Source: CAVQND01 sp049518415 (GTDB lineage: Bacteria; Verrucomicrobiota; Verrucomicrobiia; Limisphaerales; UBA8199). Taken from it: 64,000 nt of DNA. Location of the stretch: the NCBI GenBank assembly GCA_049518415.1, contig JBEKRX010000040.1, positions 1 through 64,000 of the forward strand. Direction: 5' to 3'. The translations under genes and the position numbers were made by a program. Shown here one piece after another: positions 8,113-16,698 of the stretch; position 1 is the first letter of the stretch, and every line of letters begins with the position of its first letter. The notes under the pieces are model-generated. The model was given only the letters and a program-made list of their open reading frames with translations. It made no database searches and was not told the DNA's origin.

Positions 8113-9402
8113 ATGAGTCGCAAAAACACACGGCCACGAGAAAAACACGAAGCGAATAGTGTTTCCGGGTTTCTTGAAAAAGTGAAGGACTTGAGAGAGT
8201 TGATGGGGTATAAGCCCAACGACCCGTGGGAGCCTTGGTTTCGCGGCCAGGAGAAGGATGATTGGCACCTGAAGCCCACGTTGTATCGGCAGCAACCGCC
8301 TCCGGGGACGAAACTGCGTGAAATGGAAGACGAAATCCGTAAAATGGAAGACGAAATCCGGGAGGAGTTCATTAAGCGGGCTCCGATCTTGTCCGAATTT
8401 TCGCCAGCAGCCGATGAGAAACGCGCGGAATGGGAGTGGTACTTTATGATGCAGCACTACCGGGCGGCGACAAGGCTTCTTGACTGGACTGACGGCGCCC
8501 TCATCGCCCTGTACTACGCAGTCAAGGATAACTGCGGGGCCAGCGACGCCGCTGTGTGGGTTCTCGACCCGTACGAGCTCAACAAACCCGTATTCCCGAG
8601 GTTGTGGGTGATCCCCCCGAGTGCGACGGGTCTTGACCCAAAGGTTCGGGAGCAGCTTAAGAAGTGGTTACCGGAGCGATTCCCAAAAAAGTATAAGCCC
8701 CTGCCTCGTCGGGCGGTGGCCATCGAACCGACACATGTCGTTCAGAGGATGAGTTCCCAACACTCGTGTTTTACAATCCACGGAAGCGACCGTGATGCGC
8801 TTGACGATCTCGAACGCGGGAGCAGCCGCTGCCTGTTTAAGATCGTCATTCCGCGGTGGGCCGTGAAGGAAATAGAAAAAGATCTCCGCCGCTGCGGAAT
8901 CGATGAATCCACGATCTTTCCTGACTTAGATGGATTGGGGCGGTCCATAAACAAAAGATGGGGCATAGGTAAGGGCTGCTGTCCTGCCGACGCGGAGGGG
9001 ATGCCACATCATGGAGTCTATACGCGCCTGAGACCGTCGAACATTCACGGAGTTGGCGTCTTCGCGATTCGCGATATTCCAGAGGGAACCAGGATATTTC
9101 AAGACGACGACAGCGAATTGATTTGGAAGAAAAGGAGCGAACTTAACCTCGATGAACTGCCACAGGAAATCGGGTCCTTGTATGACCAATTCTGCCTCAT
9201 CAAAGAAAAGGGCGAAACCTACGGCTGTCCCAAGAGTTTTAATCTGATGACCGTTGCTTGGTATTTAAACCACTCGAAGACCCCGAACGTCGGTTGTGAC
9301 AAGGACTACATGTTTTTCGCCCTCAGGGATATTAAGAAGGGCGAAGAATTGACTGCTGACTACCACACCTACAACGGGTTTGCTAGCGCTGACTGGGTTT
9401 GA
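8113..9402 (+). CDS. FRG domain-SET domain fusion protein
   Basis: A 429-residue protein with two recognisable halves. Residues about 15-215 show the FRG domain pattern: PWFRGQ, LKPTLYR and MQHYRAATRLLDWTDGAL, the signature that gives the family its name (function not established). Residues about 295-425 show a SET domain: RPSNIHGVGVFAIRDIPEGT, then YLNHSKTPNVGC (the N-H-S catalytic/SAM region) and ALRDIKKGEELTADYHTY (terminal Tyr motif). SET domains are usually protein-lysine methyltransferases. Inside the FRG part an 18-nt tandem duplication (about 8323-8360) encodes MEDEIRK-MEDEIRE. It starts 4 nt after the membrane zinc-ribbon gene. Which protein it methylates, if any, is unknown. Confidence 0.8.
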   Translation: MSRKNTRPREKHEANSVSGFLEKVKDLRELMGYKPNDPWEPWFRGQEKDDWHLKPTLYRQQPPPGTKLREMEDEIRKMEDEIREEFIKRAPILSEFSPAADEKRAEWEWYFMMQHYRAATRLLDWTDGALIALYYAVKDNCGASDAAVWVLDPYELNKPVFPRLWVIPPSATGLDPKVREQLKKWLPERFPKKYKPLPRRAVAIEPTHVVQRMSSQHSCFTIHGSDRDALDDLERGSSRCLFKIVIPRWAVKEIEKDLRRCGIDESTIFPDLDGLGRSINKRWGIGKGCCPADAEGMPHHGVYTRLRPSNIHGVGVFAIRDIPEGTRIFQDDDSELIWKKRSELNLDELPQEIGSLYDQFCLIKEKGETYGCPKSFNLMTVAWYLNHSKTPNVGCDKDYMFFALRDIKKGEELTADYHTYNGFASADWV

Positions 9403-9614
9403 TTCCCACTGCGCAACCGGTTGGCCTGGGGCAACGCGCCGAAAAAAATGCAGCCAAATCCCGGACATTGTGCGTCTAAAATCTTGCCGCTCAGTGTGCT
9501 GAGGCTGTCCACCATCGGCGGTAGCGCCTGGAACAGCACGGCCAGGGTCTGCCCGTCGCCGCCCGGCAGGTCACGGTTGCGCTCGAAATCCAGGCCCAGA
9601 TCGAAAATGCCTGG

Positions 9615-10541
9615 TCACACTTTCTGGCCCGTCAACTCTGCCAGGAACCGGAGGGCCTGCCTGGCCTCGGCCGTGACCTTGGCGGCGGCGTCGCTGCGCG
9701 CCAGGCATTCGACCAGGAGCGGACCGCTCCGAAAGCCGCCTTGCTTGAGCCGCGCCATGACCTGGCGGAAGTTCACCTGGCCCGTGCCGGGAGTCACCAT
9801 CACTTCCTTTGGCGCCAGGAAATCCTTCACGCTCATCCCAACGACCAAACCATCCACCGTCGCGCTGTCCGCCACCGGATCGAGCTTGCCGTCCGAGTAA
9901 TAAAAGATGTTGCCCGGGTCGTACCAGAGCCGGAAGTTTTTGTGGCCGACTTGCTCGATGATTTTGCGGCACTGGGGGCCGGTGGCATTCAGGCCGCCAT
10001 GCGGCTTGAGGCTCAGGCCGACGCCCTTGGCGGCGGCGTAATCGCAACATTCGGCGACGACCTGGTAGTAGGGCTGGAAGAGCTTCTGGTCGGCGGTGCC
10101 GCCGAGCATGAGGTTCGGGCAGGCGCAGAGGAGGCAATGATCGATGAGCTTTTTGAGCCCGGCTACGCCCGCCGCGACCGACGCGGCCACCGGGAAATCG
10201 CCGCCGTAGAGGGAGAGCGTCCGGAGCCCGCGTTGCTTCACTTCGTTGGCCACGGCCACGACTTCCTCCGGGGTGGAATCAACGGTGATGATAACCCAGG
10301 ACTTGCCTTTGGCGGTCATGAGGCCGGCGTAGTGGAAGCCGGCCTCCGCAATGCCGTCCAGGGCCACGCGGTAATCGAACTGGTCCCAGGGGCGGGTGTA
10401 GCACCCAAGTTGGTAGCCCGAGGCCGCGGCCGCCAGGACCTCCAGCGGTCGGCTCAAGCCGGCCAGGCCGAGGACGGTGGTGGCGCGGAGGAAATCGCGG
10501 CGGGTGGTGGCCCGCCGGTTGAGGGAGAGTCTTTTGCTCAT
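9615..10541 (-). CDS. Tat-exported sugar phosphate isomerase/epimerase-like TIM-barrel protein
   Basis: A 308-residue protein from ATG 10541. The N-terminus has a twin-arginine motif (TTRRDFLRATTVLGLAGL), so it is probably exported. The body is an AP_endonuc_2 / xylose-isomerase-like TIM barrel: YGGDFPVA, LSLKPHGGLNATG, LWYDPGNIFYYS (metal-ligand region) and GTGQVNFRQVMARL, all typical of the family. Its ATG overlaps the TGA of the upstream secreted-protein gene (ATGA, 10538-10541), which indicates translational coupling and a shared task, probably in carbohydrate breakdown. The substrate is not predictable. Confidence 0.82.
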   Translation of the reverse strand: MSKRLSLNRRATTRRDFLRATTVLGLAGLSRPLEVLAAAASGYQLGCYTRPWDQFDYRVALDGIAEAGFHYAGLMTAKGKSWVIITVDSTPEEVVAVANEVKQRGLRTLSLYGGDFPVAASVAAGVAGLKKLIDHCLLCACPNLMLGGTADQKLFQPYYQVVAECCDYAAAKGVGLSLKPHGGLNATGPQCRKIIEQVGHKNFRLWYDPGNIFYYSDGKLDPVADSATVDGLVVGMSVKDFLAPKEVMVTPGTGQVNFRQVMARLKQGGFRSGPLLVECLARSDAAAKVTAEARQALRFLAELTGQKV

Positions 10542-12199
10542 AAGCGATAGAGTTCTACATTGTCGAACCAGCACACGTCCTGGTCACTGAGTTGGCTGGT
10601 GACGTTGAGGAGGATGAGGAGTTTAGCCGCCTGGCTGGGGACGGTGACGACGCCGAAGGCCTGGCGCCATTCGCTGGCTCCGGGCTTGAAGAGGAAGGTT
10701 TTGTCCTCCTGCGGCTGCGTCCAGGCGCCGTCCTCCTTCTGCCAGCGAATGATCAAGGAGGGGTTCGAGGCGCCACGCGGCAGGCATTGGGCCTGCACGG
10801 CCAGGGTTTCGCCGGGCCGGACCGGGACCGCCTGGAGGAAGCAGCCCCGATTTACTTTGCTGGCGCGGGCGGAACCGCCGCCCACCGCGTTGTCCCAGGC
10901 GAACTTGCCGGGCGCGGTCTTCTCATCCTGCCAGACGCTGAAATGGGCGGGCAGGGCCTCGGCTTGCGGGCCGGCGGGCTGGGCCAGATCTCCGTTCTCC
11001 ACCAGGTTGGTCAGGGTGCGGGATTGGCGAAGGCGCGCCAACTCTGCCTGCGCCGCCGCCAGCGGGTCGCGCACAAAAGCAATGGCCCGCGAGAGACCGG
11101 GCATCGCTTCTTCCCAAGGACGGCCCTGGCCGACGGACTGGGGCGCCTGCACCGGCACCGACCACCAGCGGCATTGCTCGCCGTAAATCCACACATACTC
11201 GTCGGCCGCATCCCGGGCAAAGCGCAGATTGCGCTCCAGGCGCGCGAGCCTCGAGCCCTCGAGCGGGGGAAAGTAATAGTGATTGGTTGCACGGTTGAGG
11301 AACATGTCCAGGTAAAAGCCAAAGCCGGCCTGCACCTGGCACCGGTATTTCGCGCGGTTTTCCGGCGAGACCAGGCGGAGGGCGGGGCCCTGCCAGGAGC
11401 GCATTTGGTTAGCCGCGCGCAAATAGGCCTCGGCGCTGTCCATGTAGTAACCGTTTTCGCAGCCGTCCACGAGGGTCATCGTCGGCGGCAAGGTATCAAG
11501 CATGCCATCGATGAAAGCGGGCAACAGACCGTAGCCGCTGGAGGCCAAAACAGCCTCGGGCAAGGGCAGGTTGCCGGCCTGGAAGTTAACGCTGTTGAGC
11601 CAGAGGGCGAGGAGCACGGCCTGGGGAAACTCGCGCGCAATCCCTTGGGTGAACTGGGCGCCGCGTCGGCGGGCCAGGGCGGCGGTTTGGGCGAAGGAGC
11701 GCCCCTTGGCGGCGTCGTACCGGAACTGGCGCGCCCCGTAGGACTCGAAGTCAATCGCCAGGCCCTTGCCGCCGGTCTGCTGCATGAGCCAGGCGCAATG
11801 GCCCGCCTTGTCGGCCAGCGCCTGCCAACCGGCGTCATCCGCCCAATCGAGGTTGCCCGGGGTGGCGTTGAAACGGACGAAGTTGTCGGTGAAATTCGTG
11901 AAGCGGCAGGCCCGCAAGTCCGCCAGGGCCGGTTCGAGCCAGGCGCGTTTCCACGGTTTTGGGTCCCAGACCGCCTGGCTGCTGATGGGCTGTGCCTGGT
12001 CGTCCTTGGCTGCGATTTGGAACATGACGCCGCCGAAGGGCGTGGTTCGCTCCATCTCGGCCCAGTTCGCGCGCAGGAAGGAGGTGTCGGGAATGTCCCA
12101 GCCCAGTTCGATGAATTTCTTGTGGCCCCATTCACCGGGCTGGGCGGTCACGGCCAACAAGGCAAAACTCGCGCTCAGGAGCAGAGGTCGTGCTTTCAT
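10538..12199 (-). CDS. Secreted protein of unknown function with C-terminal carbohydrate-binding-like domain
   Basis: A 553-residue protein with a Sec signal peptide (LLLSASFALLAVTAQPGEWG). Residues about 25-390 form a large domain with many Trp and acidic residues (KFIELGWDIPDT, GKGLAIDFESYGAR, DEYVWIYGEQCRWW). It looks like a glycoside-hydrolase-type TIM barrel, but I cannot name a family. Residues about 400-553 (NLVENGDLAQPAG ... WRQAFGVVTVPSQAAKLLILL ... CWFDNVELYRL) resemble the CBM_4_9 jelly-roll that ends in the 'fDnV.l' signature. It is translated just ahead of a TIM-barrel epimerase (4-nt overlap), which supports a role in sugar processing. Assignment as a hydrolase is inference. Confidence 0.7.
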   Translation of the reverse strand: MKARPLLLSASFALLAVTAQPGEWGHKKFIELGWDIPDTSFLRANWAEMERTTPFGGVMFQIAAKDDQAQPISSQAVWDPKPWKRAWLEPALADLRACRFTNFTDNFVRFNATPGNLDWADDAGWQALADKAGHCAWLMQQTGGKGLAIDFESYGARQFRYDAAKGRSFAQTAALARRRGAQFTQGIAREFPQAVLLALWLNSVNFQAGNLPLPEAVLASSGYGLLPAFIDGMLDTLPPTMTLVDGCENGYYMDSAEAYLRAANQMRSWQGPALRLVSPENRAKYRCQVQAGFGFYLDMFLNRATNHYYFPPLEGSRLARLERNLRFARDAADEYVWIYGEQCRWWSVPVQAPQSVGQGRPWEEAMPGLSRAIAFVRDPLAAAQAELARLRQSRTLTNLVENGDLAQPAGPQAEALPAHFSVWQDEKTAPGKFAWDNAVGGGSARASKVNRGCFLQAVPVRPGETLAVQAQCLPRGASNPSLIIRWQKEDGAWTQPQEDKTFLFKPGASEWRQAFGVVTVPSQAAKLLILLNVTSQLSDQDVCWFDNVELYRL

Positions 12200-12331
12200 G
12201 GGTGCTTGGAGATTCGGTCAGGGGAGGTGAGGTTCATGGACTTGGCGCGGCGTAGCGGCGAGGAAGCCGACAGGGGAATCGATAATTGTAAATGGAAGAT
12301 TTAGTGGGATTCGCAGATACAAACAGATGAT

Positions 12332-14440
12332 TTATTCCTTGCTCGGGGTCAGGACCGTCGTGGCGGTCACATGCTTGAGCAGTTCGGCGCGATTCAGGAA
12401 ATAGGTGGGGGTGGCTTGGCCTTTGCTGAAGAGTTTTTCCGCCTGGTCATCCCAATGGCCGCTTTCCTTGTGGTCGCTGACGCCCAGCGGCACCAGCGTG
12501 TAGGACTCGGGCGGATCGGTCATGATGACAACCTGGGTGGAGGTCTGGCCGCTGCGGCCGACCATTTCCCGGCCGGCTTTGCTGAACCCGACCGCGCGCA
12601 CCGTGGCCATGCCCGCGTCGCTCACCGAACCTCCGCTCACCGGATAGGTGCGCTGCCCGCCTTCACGACCGACTCGGAAAAATCTCCCGTAGGGAACATG
12701 GAGGGAGCCGAAGTTGGTCTTGAGCCAGGCAGCGGCTTTGGCCAGCGCCGCGAGCATTTCCTCGTCGGTCAGGTTCGAAGGCGGGTCCACGGCGCGGGCG
12801 CTTGTTTCCGCCAGCCCTTTCTTGAAAGCGTAATAGGCCAGGGCGCCTGCGGAGTCCGCGTCGCTGTGGCGGTCCCACTGTTGGATCAGGCCGCAGACTT
12901 CGGCCGCATCGCTTTGCCTGTCGGCGTCCGGCGCTTTCGACCAGGCGGCTTGCAACCGCTCCTGCCATAGCTCGGCATGATAGACCTGGGAGTTGAAGGC
13001 CAGGGCGGTCGCCCCTTCGACCGTGAGGTCGTGGGCGGCGTCGAGCAATTCGGTCATCATGTCGGCCCGTTGATGGCGTGGGGCGTTGCGGGTCGCGTTG
13101 TAGAGGTAGGGGAACCGGGCGTATTTCTCCGGCGTGAGCGGGCTGTCTTTCATCATGGCGAACGGGGTGACATTGTTGTTGTGCATGTAGGCCTGGGGCG
13201 GGTTTTCGAGTTGGACGAGGTCCGAGAATGGGTGAATGCCCCGCCACTCGTTGGTGGAGAGGGCGCCGGGAATGGGGCGGCTGGGGTCGGTGCCCGGCGG
13301 GCGAATCGGGACTCGGCCATTGCGGACATAGTAGATGTCGCCTTGCACGGTGGCGACCATGATGTTTTGCGCCATGAGCTGGAGATGGGCGAGGGCGCGC
13401 TTCATCTCGGCGAGGTTGCGGGCGGTCATGGTCTGGTAGATCTGATCGGTCAAGCCCACCTCATCGGCGTAGGGAATGGCCATCGCGTAGGCCTTGCCCT
13501 GCTGGTGCGCAACGATTGGCCCGTGATGGCTGTATTGGATTTCCGGCTCCTGCCAATCCACCTGGTCGCCCCGCTTGACGCCGAGCCTGACCTTGCGCAC
13601 CAGCAGGTCGCGCCATTGGCCGTCGTAACGGTACTGGCGCGGGTTGGCGGGGTTGAGTTCCTCTGCGAAGACATCCGAGGTGTCGGGTCCGCCGGTGGTC
13701 ATGGCGATGGAACAATAACGGCTGTGGCCCAGGCTGGGCAACGGGGTGCCCAAAATACAGACGCCGGAGGCGTTGAAATCGCCGGCGTAAATCCTGACCT
13801 GGTAAAAGCGGAATTCCCCATACCAGCTCAAATGCGGGTCGATGATGGCGACGGGCGTTTTCATGGCCGTGCGGCTGGGGCCGAGCAGGATTTCGTTCGA
13901 GCCGCGATAGGGCAGTTCATCGGGCTGGATGCCGGCGCGCCGGAGGTCCCCGCCCGCCTCGCCTAAAGGCCAGCCCCAGATGATGAAGCGGCCCAGGGCC
14001 ACGACGTCCCAGGGATGGATGGCCTGCGCCCAGCCGGGCACCTGTTCCGGATGCTCTTTCATGAAATACTTGATGCCGGCCTGGTAGGCCTCGATCACGG
14101 CGCGCGTTTTCGGGCTGAGCCGGCCGTAGTTTTGGCGGCTGATTTCCTCGTGGCGGAAGAGGCGCTGGACCAGGTCGTCCCGGAAATGGCTCGGGCCAAA
14201 GACTTCCGCCATCGTGCCGTTGGCGCGGCGGTAGTTCTTGAGCAACTCCTCCAGCCGGTCTTGTGCCTGCGCGTAACCGACGGCGAACGCCGCGCTTTCG
14301 AGCGTCGGCGCATAGACATGGGGGATGCCGAATTCGTCGCGATAGAGGGTGGCGTCATTGGCGGCCTGGCCGCCGGGCAGCAGGAGGCCCGAAAGCAGCA
14401 GGCCTGAACACGTTGCGGCGAGCAGTAGTCGGTTTTTCAT
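12332..14440 (-). CDS. Penicillin acylase family N-terminal nucleophile amidohydrolase
   Basis: A 702-residue protein from ATG 14440, with a signal peptide (LLLAATCSGLLLSGLLLPGGQA). Family members are exported, cut themselves into two chains and expose a Ser nucleophile that hydrolyses amides such as penicillins or acyl-homoserine lactones. The start of the beta chain is visible as YRGSNEILLGPSRTA, giving Ser181 as the probable nucleophile (usual context G-S-N-x-W). The following DPHLSW and the Asn-rich AYMHNNNVTPF match family positions. The alpha chain signature is ATLYRDEFGIPHVYA. The length is near the family norm. A 27-bp palindrome lies about 120 nt upstream and may regulate it. Confidence 0.87.
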   Translation of the reverse strand: MKNRLLLAATCSGLLLSGLLLPGGQAANDATLYRDEFGIPHVYAPTLESAAFAVGYAQAQDRLEELLKNYRRANGTMAEVFGPSHFRDDLVQRLFRHEEISRQNYGRLSPKTRAVIEAYQAGIKYFMKEHPEQVPGWAQAIHPWDVVALGRFIIWGWPLGEAGGDLRRAGIQPDELPYRGSNEILLGPSRTAMKTPVAIIDPHLSWYGEFRFYQVRIYAGDFNASGVCILGTPLPSLGHSRYCSIAMTTGGPDTSDVFAEELNPANPRQYRYDGQWRDLLVRKVRLGVKRGDQVDWQEPEIQYSHHGPIVAHQQGKAYAMAIPYADEVGLTDQIYQTMTARNLAEMKRALAHLQLMAQNIMVATVQGDIYYVRNGRVPIRPPGTDPSRPIPGALSTNEWRGIHPFSDLVQLENPPQAYMHNNNVTPFAMMKDSPLTPEKYARFPYLYNATRNAPRHQRADMMTELLDAAHDLTVEGATALAFNSQVYHAELWQERLQAAWSKAPDADRQSDAAEVCGLIQQWDRHSDADSAGALAYYAFKKGLAETSARAVDPPSNLTDEEMLAALAKAAAWLKTNFGSLHVPYGRFFRVGREGGQRTYPVSGGSVSDAGMATVRAVGFSKAGREMVGRSGQTSTQVVIMTDPPESYTLVPLGVSDHKESGHWDDQAEKLFSKGQATPTYFLNRAELLKHVTATTVLTPSKE

Positions 14441-14562
14441 TGGCTGGCGCTGGTGGTCATCGTAGCCGACCCTCACCCCGCGCGCAAAGGCAATTGCGCC
14501 AGCCGCGAAGGCCGGTTCCCTGAAGATTTCCTCTTTCAGCTTGCTCCAGTGGAAGCTGCCGC

Positions 14563-14589
14563 TTTGAGATCACAGATTGTGATCTCAAA
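14563..14589. promoter_or_regulatory. 27-bp perfect palindrome upstream of the penicillin acylase gene
   Basis: TTTGAGATCACA-GAT-TGTGATCTCAAA: 12-bp arms with no mismatch. It sits 123 nt before the ATG of the acylase. No T-run follows on either strand beyond the arms, so a terminator is unlikely; an operator for a dimeric repressor is more plausible. TCACA/TGTGA half-sites recall CRP-type boxes but are in the opposite order. Confidence 0.5.
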
Positions 14590-14647
14590 ACCCGGTCGCG
14601 TCGGGCGCCAGATTGACATCCTGGCCCTTGCGCCAGCCTGAATATTT

Positions 14648-14683
14648 CAGCCAATACAGCCAATACAGCCAATACAGCCAGCA
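14648..14683. repeat. Four perfect tandem nonamers (CAGCCAATA)
   Basis: Exact period-9 array of CAGCCAATA x4, trailing into a degenerate fifth unit. It shares the GCCAAT core with the arrays at 6.5, 54.4 and 55.5 kb but lacks their GC-rich tail. Confidence 0.75.
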
Positions 14684-14925
14684 GAACATCGGACCCTGCG
14701 CGCAAAGCATGGGAGAACCTTCGCACTATGGTACCTGGAAACTATGAACCGAAGACGTGGCCGGCGCCCGCCGCTAAAGCGGCTCTCGCGGCAGCGGCGG
14801 GCCGCCCTCGCCAGGCAGGCGGTCTGGCGCGCCTTGCGGGGAACAGTACGGACCCTCGGTTAAATGCGCCTCGGGGCGGATGATGGCGCATAGTTGCGCA
14901 TAATTGACGATAAGCAAAACTTATT

Positions 14926-16227
14926 TTATTTGGCCTCTGGGCTTTCCGGAACGGCGGCCGCGCAGGCCCGGCGTAGATACTCTTCGAACGGCCAGTCGCC
15001 GCTGCTGCCGGTCTGGCGTGTGACCACCAAGTCGAGGCTGGGCACGAAGGCAATGAGTTGTCCGCCCGAGCCCGGCTTATCCCGGGCGTCGGGGGGAATG
15101 CCCCGGCCCGAGCGGCCGTCTTCGCCGGTGAGGCGGGCCGGCAGTTCCCAGCCGTGGGAGAAGACCTGCGGGTTCAGCTTCCAGCGCAGTTCCGGCGTCT
15201 TCACGTCGTGTGTGGGGGCGGCGGTTTGCTTGACAAACCATTTTGGGACGACCTGCTGGTCGTGCCAGCGTCCGCCCCGGAGCAGGCAGTAAGCAATGCG
15301 GGCCAGGTCGCGCGCCGGCAGGCCCAGCCCGTGGGAGGGATGCCGCCCGTAGTTCGGGCCGCCCTGGTAGTATTGGAACGACCAGTGCTCGATGCCGAGC
15401 GGTCGGAACAAGGCTTCGATGGCGAACTGGTCATAAGGCTTGCCCGTGACGGTCTCGCAAACCAGGGAGGCATGAGCCAAGGCGTGGGTGGAATAGCCGC
15501 AGCCGGCGCCAGGGGCGAAGGCCAGCTTCGCGGTCCGCGGGTCGCCGCTGTGGCCCAGGATGTACTCCCAGGCGCCGTCGTTGGGCGCGCCGGTGGCCTC
15601 GGGACAAATTCCTGAGGTGTGGTTGAGCAACTGTTTGACGGTGATGCGGGCCTTGCGCGGGTCGCTGAGCGGTTGCGCCCAGGGAATGAACTGGAAGGCC
15701 GGGTCCTTGAAGCGCATCTTTCTGGGCGTCAACCCGTGCTGGCTTTGCTCCGAGGCGATCGCCAGCACGGTCGCGCAAACGGCCTTGGACACGGAAGCGA
15801 CGCGGCGCGAATCGGTCCTGGCGCTGTTGCCCCGCTCGACCTCCAGCGCGATGTAGCCGTGCCGGATGACCACCGCGGCGAAGTCGCGGTCATCCGAGCC
15901 GAGGAGCCACTCTTTGAGTTGGGCGAGCCGGTCAGGACTCATGCCGGCGTGGCGGCGAAGGTCGTCCGGTTGCTCGAGCTTGCGCCAGCCGCCTTGGGAC
16001 TCAGGCGGCGGAAAGTAAGACTCGAACTCCGGCTTGGCGCGGCCGAGCCGGAACCACCGTCCGGGGAGAATCCCCTCGTCGGGCAAGCAACGGGAGCCTT
16101 CCCCCGCCGCGCTGAGGAACCAACCCGTCTCCGCCAGGAACGACTCAGGCCTGGCCGGGAGGCTGAAGGCCGGCCAGGAACTGGCCAGGAGCATCATCCA
16201 AAGAGTGAGCCACGCGCGCGCGTTCAT
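14926..16227 (-). CDS. Exported serine hydrolase, class C beta-lactamase / PBP-like fold
   Basis: A 433-residue protein with a signal peptide (LTLWMMLLASSWPAFSLPA). The beta-lactamase (PF00144) fold is shown by the S-x-x-K active site SVSK at residues 145-148, the second motif GYSTHAL (Tyr of the Y-x-N/Y-S-x class) and a C-terminal PGSGGQLIAF in place of the KTG/HxG motif. KQLLNHTSGI is the usual conserved helix. Such proteins act in the periplasm as esterases, D-aminopeptidases or beta-lactamases; the exact activity cannot be told. The motif set is complete, so the enzyme is probably functional. It is transcribed alone. Confidence 0.85.
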   Translation of the reverse strand: MNARAWLTLWMMLLASSWPAFSLPARPESFLAETGWFLSAAGEGSRCLPDEGILPGRWFRLGRAKPEFESYFPPPESQGGWRKLEQPDDLRRHAGMSPDRLAQLKEWLLGSDDRDFAAVVIRHGYIALEVERGNSARTDSRRVASVSKAVCATVLAIASEQSQHGLTPRKMRFKDPAFQFIPWAQPLSDPRKARITVKQLLNHTSGICPEATGAPNDGAWEYILGHSGDPRTAKLAFAPGAGCGYSTHALAHASLVCETVTGKPYDQFAIEALFRPLGIEHWSFQYYQGGPNYGRHPSHGLGLPARDLARIAYCLLRGGRWHDQQVVPKWFVKQTAAPTHDVKTPELRWKLNPQVFSHGWELPARLTGEDGRSGRGIPPDARDKPGSGGQLIAFVPSLDLVVTRQTGSSGDWPFEEYLRRACAAAVPESPEAK

Positions 16228-16698
16228 AGCATTCCAGGCAGACGTGCCGAGAGGTTGGCTCTTTCACCGCAAAAAGTCCAGGCAACTGTTCAGCAAATCT
16301 ACCGCCCATGGGCGGCGGGCGGAAGAAGGTAACTTGGCTATTTGCCGGTCGAAAAGTGGTTTTTAGCGGATTTTGTAAACACTTGCCCATCAACGTGTTG
16401 TGAAGTAGTTACTTAGAAGGTGGCCGCGCACCAGGGCCCGGGACAGCGTAGCCGCCGACGTCAGGAGGCGGACCTTTCCATGAACCGGGAGGCAGTGGGG
16501 CAGGCGTCCCGCCTGCCCCACTGCCGCTGCCGCCCGGATCATGGCCCCTATGCGCGTCCGGTTTCGAAGGTGGGAGCTTCCCATGTTCTGGGCCGGAAAT
16601 CCGCCTCCTTACGTCGGCGGCTGCCTGAATGGTTATCATGTTGGTTGACGCCGCGAGGCCAGACAGGTAAGAGTTCCGGGAGAACCAGCCCAAAAGCC
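16228..16698. other. Intergenic region dominated by a nested inverted repeat
   Basis: No gene recognised. The frame of the next gene is open back to 16420, but residues before 16699 are encoded by repeat DNA and look unnatural. The repeat itself (16446-16624) is listed separately. Confidence 0.55.
16446..16624. repeat. Nested inverted-repeat element
   Basis: Outer arms: GTAGCCGCCGACGTCAGGAG with GGCGGA (to 16472) mirrored by TCCGCCTCCTTACGTCGGCGG with CTGC (16600-16624), about 23 of 25 positions pairing. Inner arms: GGCAGTGGGGCAGGCG (16491-16506), 3-nt loop, CGCCTGCCCCACTGCC (16510-16525), perfect. The inner hairpin with its CCGGGAGGCAG lead recurs at about 46.92 kb. The whole has the shape of a small non-autonomous mobile element. 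Confidence 0.65.

Larger units (their letters stand above)
14441..14925. other. Intergenic region with palindrome and nonamer array
   Basis: No gene recognised. It contains a perfect 12-bp inverted repeat (14563-14589) and four cagccaata nonamers (14648-14683), both listed separately. The remainder (14690-14925) shows nothing I can name. Confidence 0.5.

Noticed and set aside
10592..12304. 570-codon + strand frame
   Set aside because: Antisense to the secreted protein gene, which has a signal peptide and an ATGA link to its neighbour; this frame has neither.
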